From Pseudomonas sp. dw_358 (GTDB taxonomy: Bacteria > Pseudomonadota > Gammaproteobacteria > Pseudomonadales > Pseudomonadaceae): 64,000 nucleotides of DNA. The notes below the pieces were generated by a model. That model was not told the origin of the DNA, searched no databases, and worked only from the letters and a program-made list of their open reading frames with translations. This document shows, in pieces, positions 61,807 through 64,000 of this stretch (position 1 is its first letter; each line of letters begins with the position of its first letter). The DNA lies in assembly GCF_018449655.1 (NCBI RefSeq), contig NZ_JAAVUX010000010.1:124001-188000 (forward strand). The letters are read 5' to 3'. The position numbers and the translations under genes are program-made.

Positions 61807-62703
61807 TCAATGAGGCGCGACGGAAGATGGCGCAGCGTCTGCCGATGGCCCGAGCACCTGCGCGAGCACATCGCGCATGGTCTTGGGCCGGCGCCCGAGC
61901 AGCCCTTCAAGCGCAGGGTCTACGGTGGCAAAGTCACCGCGCCGTGCTGCCTGGTACATACCCAGCAGCATCCCCGCGATGGCGGCAGGACGACCCTGGG
62001 CCACGGCTTCGTCGAGCCACTGTTCATCGGTCAGGGTGACGTGCCTGATTTCGCGGCCGGTCAAGCGAGAGGCGATGTCCGCCAGATCAGCCATGGTGAA
62101 GGCTTCGGGCGCCGTCAGCGCAGGGGTGATTGAATCCAGGCGCCCTTCCTCGCTGAGCAGGATGGCATCGGCCTCGGCCAGATCAGCGCGCGTGGTCCAG
62201 CTGACCGGACCGTCCTCCGGCACCCGCAATTCACCGATCTCGAACGCCCGGCCAATCATGTGCAGCCCGCTTTCAGCGTAAAAACCGTGACGCAACGAAG
62301 TGAAGCAGGCCCCGGCCTCCGCCAGCATCGCTTCGGTGGCGGCATGATCAACGGCGGCTAAAAAAGGCGAGTCCGCCCGGGCCCCCATGTGGCTGGTGTA
62401 CAGGACCCGCCGCACACCGGCCGCGCGGGCCGCGGTGATGGCCGTGCGGTGCATGCACAACGCCGTTTCGCCCAATTGGTTGACCGAGACAAGCAATGCC
62501 TGCCCTGCCCCTGCGAAGACGGCGGGCAAGCTTTCCGGGACGGTGAAGTCACCCTGGCGAACCTGCACCCCCAGCGCCTGCAATGGGGCCAGTGGGTGGA
62601 GGTCTCGAGCGCTCGCCACGATGTGGGCCGGCCCCACCCGGCTTGCGAGCTGACTCACTATCCCTTGGCCCAGCTGTCCCGAAGCACCTGTCACTACGAT
62701 CAT
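61807..62703 (-). CDS. NmrA/QorB-like NAD(P)-binding protein
   Basis: A 298-residue atypical SDR from ATG 62703 (AGGTGG five bases upstream). N-terminal Rossmann motif IVVTGASGQLGQGIV, no YxxxK, and the NmrA-type LLVSVNQLGETA and ARAAGVRRVLYTSHMGA. QorB-type members reduce quinones with NADPH; NmrA-type act as redox sensors. GTG 62712 is a less likely start. Confidence 0.87.
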   Translation of the reverse strand: MIVVTGASGQLGQGIVSQLASRVGPAHIVASARDLHPLAPLQALGVQVRQGDFTVPESLPAVFAGAGQALLVSVNQLGETALCMHRTAITAARAAGVRRVLYTSHMGARADSPFLAAVDHAATEAMLAEAGACFTSLRHGFYAESGLHMIGRAFEIGELRVPEDGPVSWTTRADLAEADAILLSEEGRLDSITPALTAPEAFTMADLADIASRLTGREIRHVTLTDEQWLDEAVAQGRPAAIAGMLLGMYQAARRGDFATVDPALEGLLGRRPKTMRDVLAQVLGPSADAAPSSVAPH

Positions 62704-62714
62704 TTCAGCCACCT

Positions 62715-62752
62715 GTTATCACTGTTAATTTTTTATTGATATCATTGATAAC
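62715..62752. promoter_or_regulatory. Putative operator upstream of the NmrA/TetR pair
   Basis: GTTATCA (62715) is inverted as TGATAAC (62746), with a central TGATATCA palindrome at 62737. The site lies directly before the NmrA-like start and suits a TetR dimer. Confidence 0.5.
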
Positions 62753-62810
62753 ATGGACGGGCAAGGATTGCTACCCGTCTCGGTAACGGGAACCACGCTG
62801 CCGGCGCGAC

Positions 62811-63632
62811 CTACAGGGCCTGCAAAAGCCGTTGAGCAGCGGCGATGACGGGGGCATCGACCATCTTGCCATTCAAGCGAAAAGCACCTGGGGCACTTCG
62901 TGCCGCATCCACGACCTGCCGGGCCCATTCGACTTCCTCAGGCGTAGGCTCGAACACACGATTGGCGACCTGTACCTGGCTCGGATGAATGCATAGCATC
63001 CCGCCAAATCCCATGCCCAACGCGTCCTGGGCAAACGCTGCCAGCCCCTCGAGATCGGAGAACGCAGGGAACACGGTATCGAGTGGCCGGGCCAGTCGAG
63101 CCCGAGCCGTTGCCAGCAGTATCTGATACCTGACTTGATCGAAGATGCGACTGGCCGAGGCGCTCTGGGCGCGCAAACCGAGATCCAGCGCTAGATCCAG
63201 GGCCCCGAACGTCAAACGCTCGACCCCTGCCCCCGATGCAATCACCGCAAGAAACTCCAGCCCCTTGGCACTTTCGATCAGTGGCCAGACCCGCTTGCCT
63301 GTGGAGGCCACATGCTCCACCTGGCCGGCAGACTCTGCCTTGGGCAGCAGGATCGCAGATATCTCGGGAAAACGACTGCAGAAATCCAGGTCGTTCTGAT
63401 GCTCGGGATGGTCACTCGCATTGATGCGTACAACCACGCGCAAGCGAGGATTGGCCGTGAGGTAGATGCCCAGGTTCTCGCGGGCCTGGCATTTCATGGT
63501 CTCCTCGACGGCATCTTCGAAATCAACAATGATCCGGTCTGCACCGGTCGCGATGGCCTTGTCGAACCGCTCCGGCCGGCTGCCTGGAACGAACAAGGCA
63601 CTTTTGACCGAGGGCTCCAGCTGCATGCTCAT
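62811..63632 (-). CDS. HpcH/HpaI aldolase / citrate lyase beta-like protein
   Basis: A 273-residue TIM-barrel enzyme of the CitE/HpcH family. Conserved segments: ALFVPGSRPERFDKAIATGA at the start, DRIIVDFEDAVEE (metal Asp/Glu), VVVRINASDHP, LPKAESAGQ and GMLCIHPSQVQVANRVFEPT near the end. CitE-like proteins cleave citramalyl-, malyl- or related CoA esters. The ATG overlaps the CoA-transferase stop (ATGA), so the two act together, probably on a branched dicarboxylate. Confidence 0.88.
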   Translation of the reverse strand: MSMQLEPSVKSALFVPGSRPERFDKAIATGADRIIVDFEDAVEETMKCQARENLGIYLTANPRLRVVVRINASDHPEHQNDLDFCSRFPEISAILLPKAESAGQVEHVASTGKRVWPLIESAKGLEFLAVIASGAGVERLTFGALDLALDLGLRAQSASASRIFDQVRYQILLATARARLARPLDTVFPAFSDLEGLAAFAQDALGMGFGGMLCIHPSQVQVANRVFEPTPEEVEWARQVVDAARSAPGAFRLNGKMVDAPVIAAAQRLLQAL

Positions 63633-64000
63633 ATGGCACCTGCGATTTTTAACTGCTCAATGTCACGGGGTGAGTAGCCCAGCTCGGTCAGGATGGACTC
63701 ACTGTGCTCGCCCAGGGCAGGTATCGCGTCCATGCGCGGGCTGAACGCGCTGTTGGCCCCGGGAGGCAGCAACGCCGGCAGGGCACCTTGCGGGCTCCCT
63801 ACCTCTACCCAGCGGTTTCGTGACTTGAGTTGTGGGTGCGCCCACACGGCGTGCATGTCGTTGACCTTGGCGTTGGCGATAGGTGCTTGATCCAGCCGCT
63901 TTACCACCTCATCGATGCCAAGGGCCGCGAAGCACTCCACGATGATCGCGCGCAATTCGCTACGGTGCGAAGAGCGCCTGGCATTCGAGTTGAAACGTTC
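63629..64000 (-). CDS. CaiB/BaiF-type CoA-transferase (5' end outside window)
   Basis: The minus-strand frame is open to the right edge and stops at 63629. The visible 124 residues are the C-terminal part of a family III CoA-transferase: RFNSNARRSSHRSELRAIIV, LDQAPIANAKVNDMHAVWAHPQ (partial match: PIANAKVNDMHAV) and ESILTELGYSPRDIEQLKIA. Together with the CitE-like lyase it suggests activation and cleavage of an organic acid. Confidence 0.85.
   Translation of the reverse strand, partial: ERFNSNARRSSHRSELRAIIVECFAALGIDEVVKRLDQAPIANAKVNDMHAVWAHPQLKSRNRWVEVGSPQGALPALLPPGANSAFSPRMDAIPALGEHSESILTELGYSPRDIEQLKIAGAI

Noticed and set aside
1..64000. CRISPR arrays, rRNA, tRNA, prophage
   Set aside because: No regularly spaced direct repeats, no cloverleaf or conserved rRNA segments and no phage structural genes were seen by reading.

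Overview
The window is high-GC chromosomal DNA that reads as a Pseudomonas of the fluorescens/putida type. The evidence is a mexS/mexT pair almost as in P. aeruginosa, an OprD-family porin, Pseudomonas REP/REPIN repeats (GTAGGAGC...CTCGCGATG), a FecI/FecR-type ferrisiderophore module and many LysR/TetR-controlled catabolic operons. I saw no rRNA, tRNA, CRISPR array or prophage. Most of the window is accessory catabolism and nutrient uptake.

Layout. (1) 1-5.6 kb: a PP-loop ATPase-like gene cut by the left edge, then mexS and mexT back to back but without mexEF-oprN; an integrase scrap and a SorC-family regulator relic follow mexT, then a small ORF and an XRE-cupin regulator. (2) 5.6-7.4 kb: a decayed IS3-family element, a terminator, and a 164-residue protein that is about 41% methionine with 15 cysteines. 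(3) 7.7-17.2 kb: a partly decayed organosulfur-type cluster. Intact members are a CmcJ/NvfI-like protein, an atypical SDR, an SfnC/DszC-like flavoprotein and a TonB receptor, the last two behind good sigma-54 promoters. Broken members are an ABC ATPase, a GntR regulator, an SsuD-like and an NtaA/DszA-like monooxygenase, and a sulfonate-type binding protein frameshifted in a C8 tract. REPINs and a 245-bp tandem duplication lie among them. (4) 17.2-18.7 kb: a lipoprotein, a P-loop kinase with an odd C-terminus, and GGGGGTA repeats like the one beside the integrase scrap.

(5) 18.7-28.4 kb: an OprD porin and a long minus-strand operon (isochorismatase-like hydrolase, Thi5-like binding protein, SDR, cyclic amidohydrolase, ABC ATPase and permease, LOG nucleotide hydrolase, DUF3830) with a divergent LysR. 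This looks like uptake and opening of a cyclic amide or pyrimidine-like ring. (6) 28.4-33.6 kb: ECF sigma, FecR-type anti-sigma, ferrisiderophore receptor with signalling domain, and a beta-propeller protein. (7) 34.2-45.2 kb: a class II aldolase and LysR facing away from a nine-gene operon (polyamine-type ABC importer, flavin reductase, HpaB-type monooxygenase, DUF1028, two M20 amidohydrolases). (8) 45.3-58.4 kb: two divergent acyl-CoA carboxylase operons around a GST and a TetR gene. One has liu-like gene order; the other has a free biotin carrier, a carboxyltransferase, an acyl-CoA ligase and an aldehyde dehydrogenase, but no biotin carboxylase. Similar palindromes precede each transcription unit. 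(9) 58.4-64 kb: an MFS exporter and Cys-less isochorismatase under a TetR with two clear operators, an NmrA/TetR pair, and a CitE-like lyase with a CaiB/BaiF CoA-transferase that runs off the right edge.

Functional names rest on motifs and family recall only; no database search was run.
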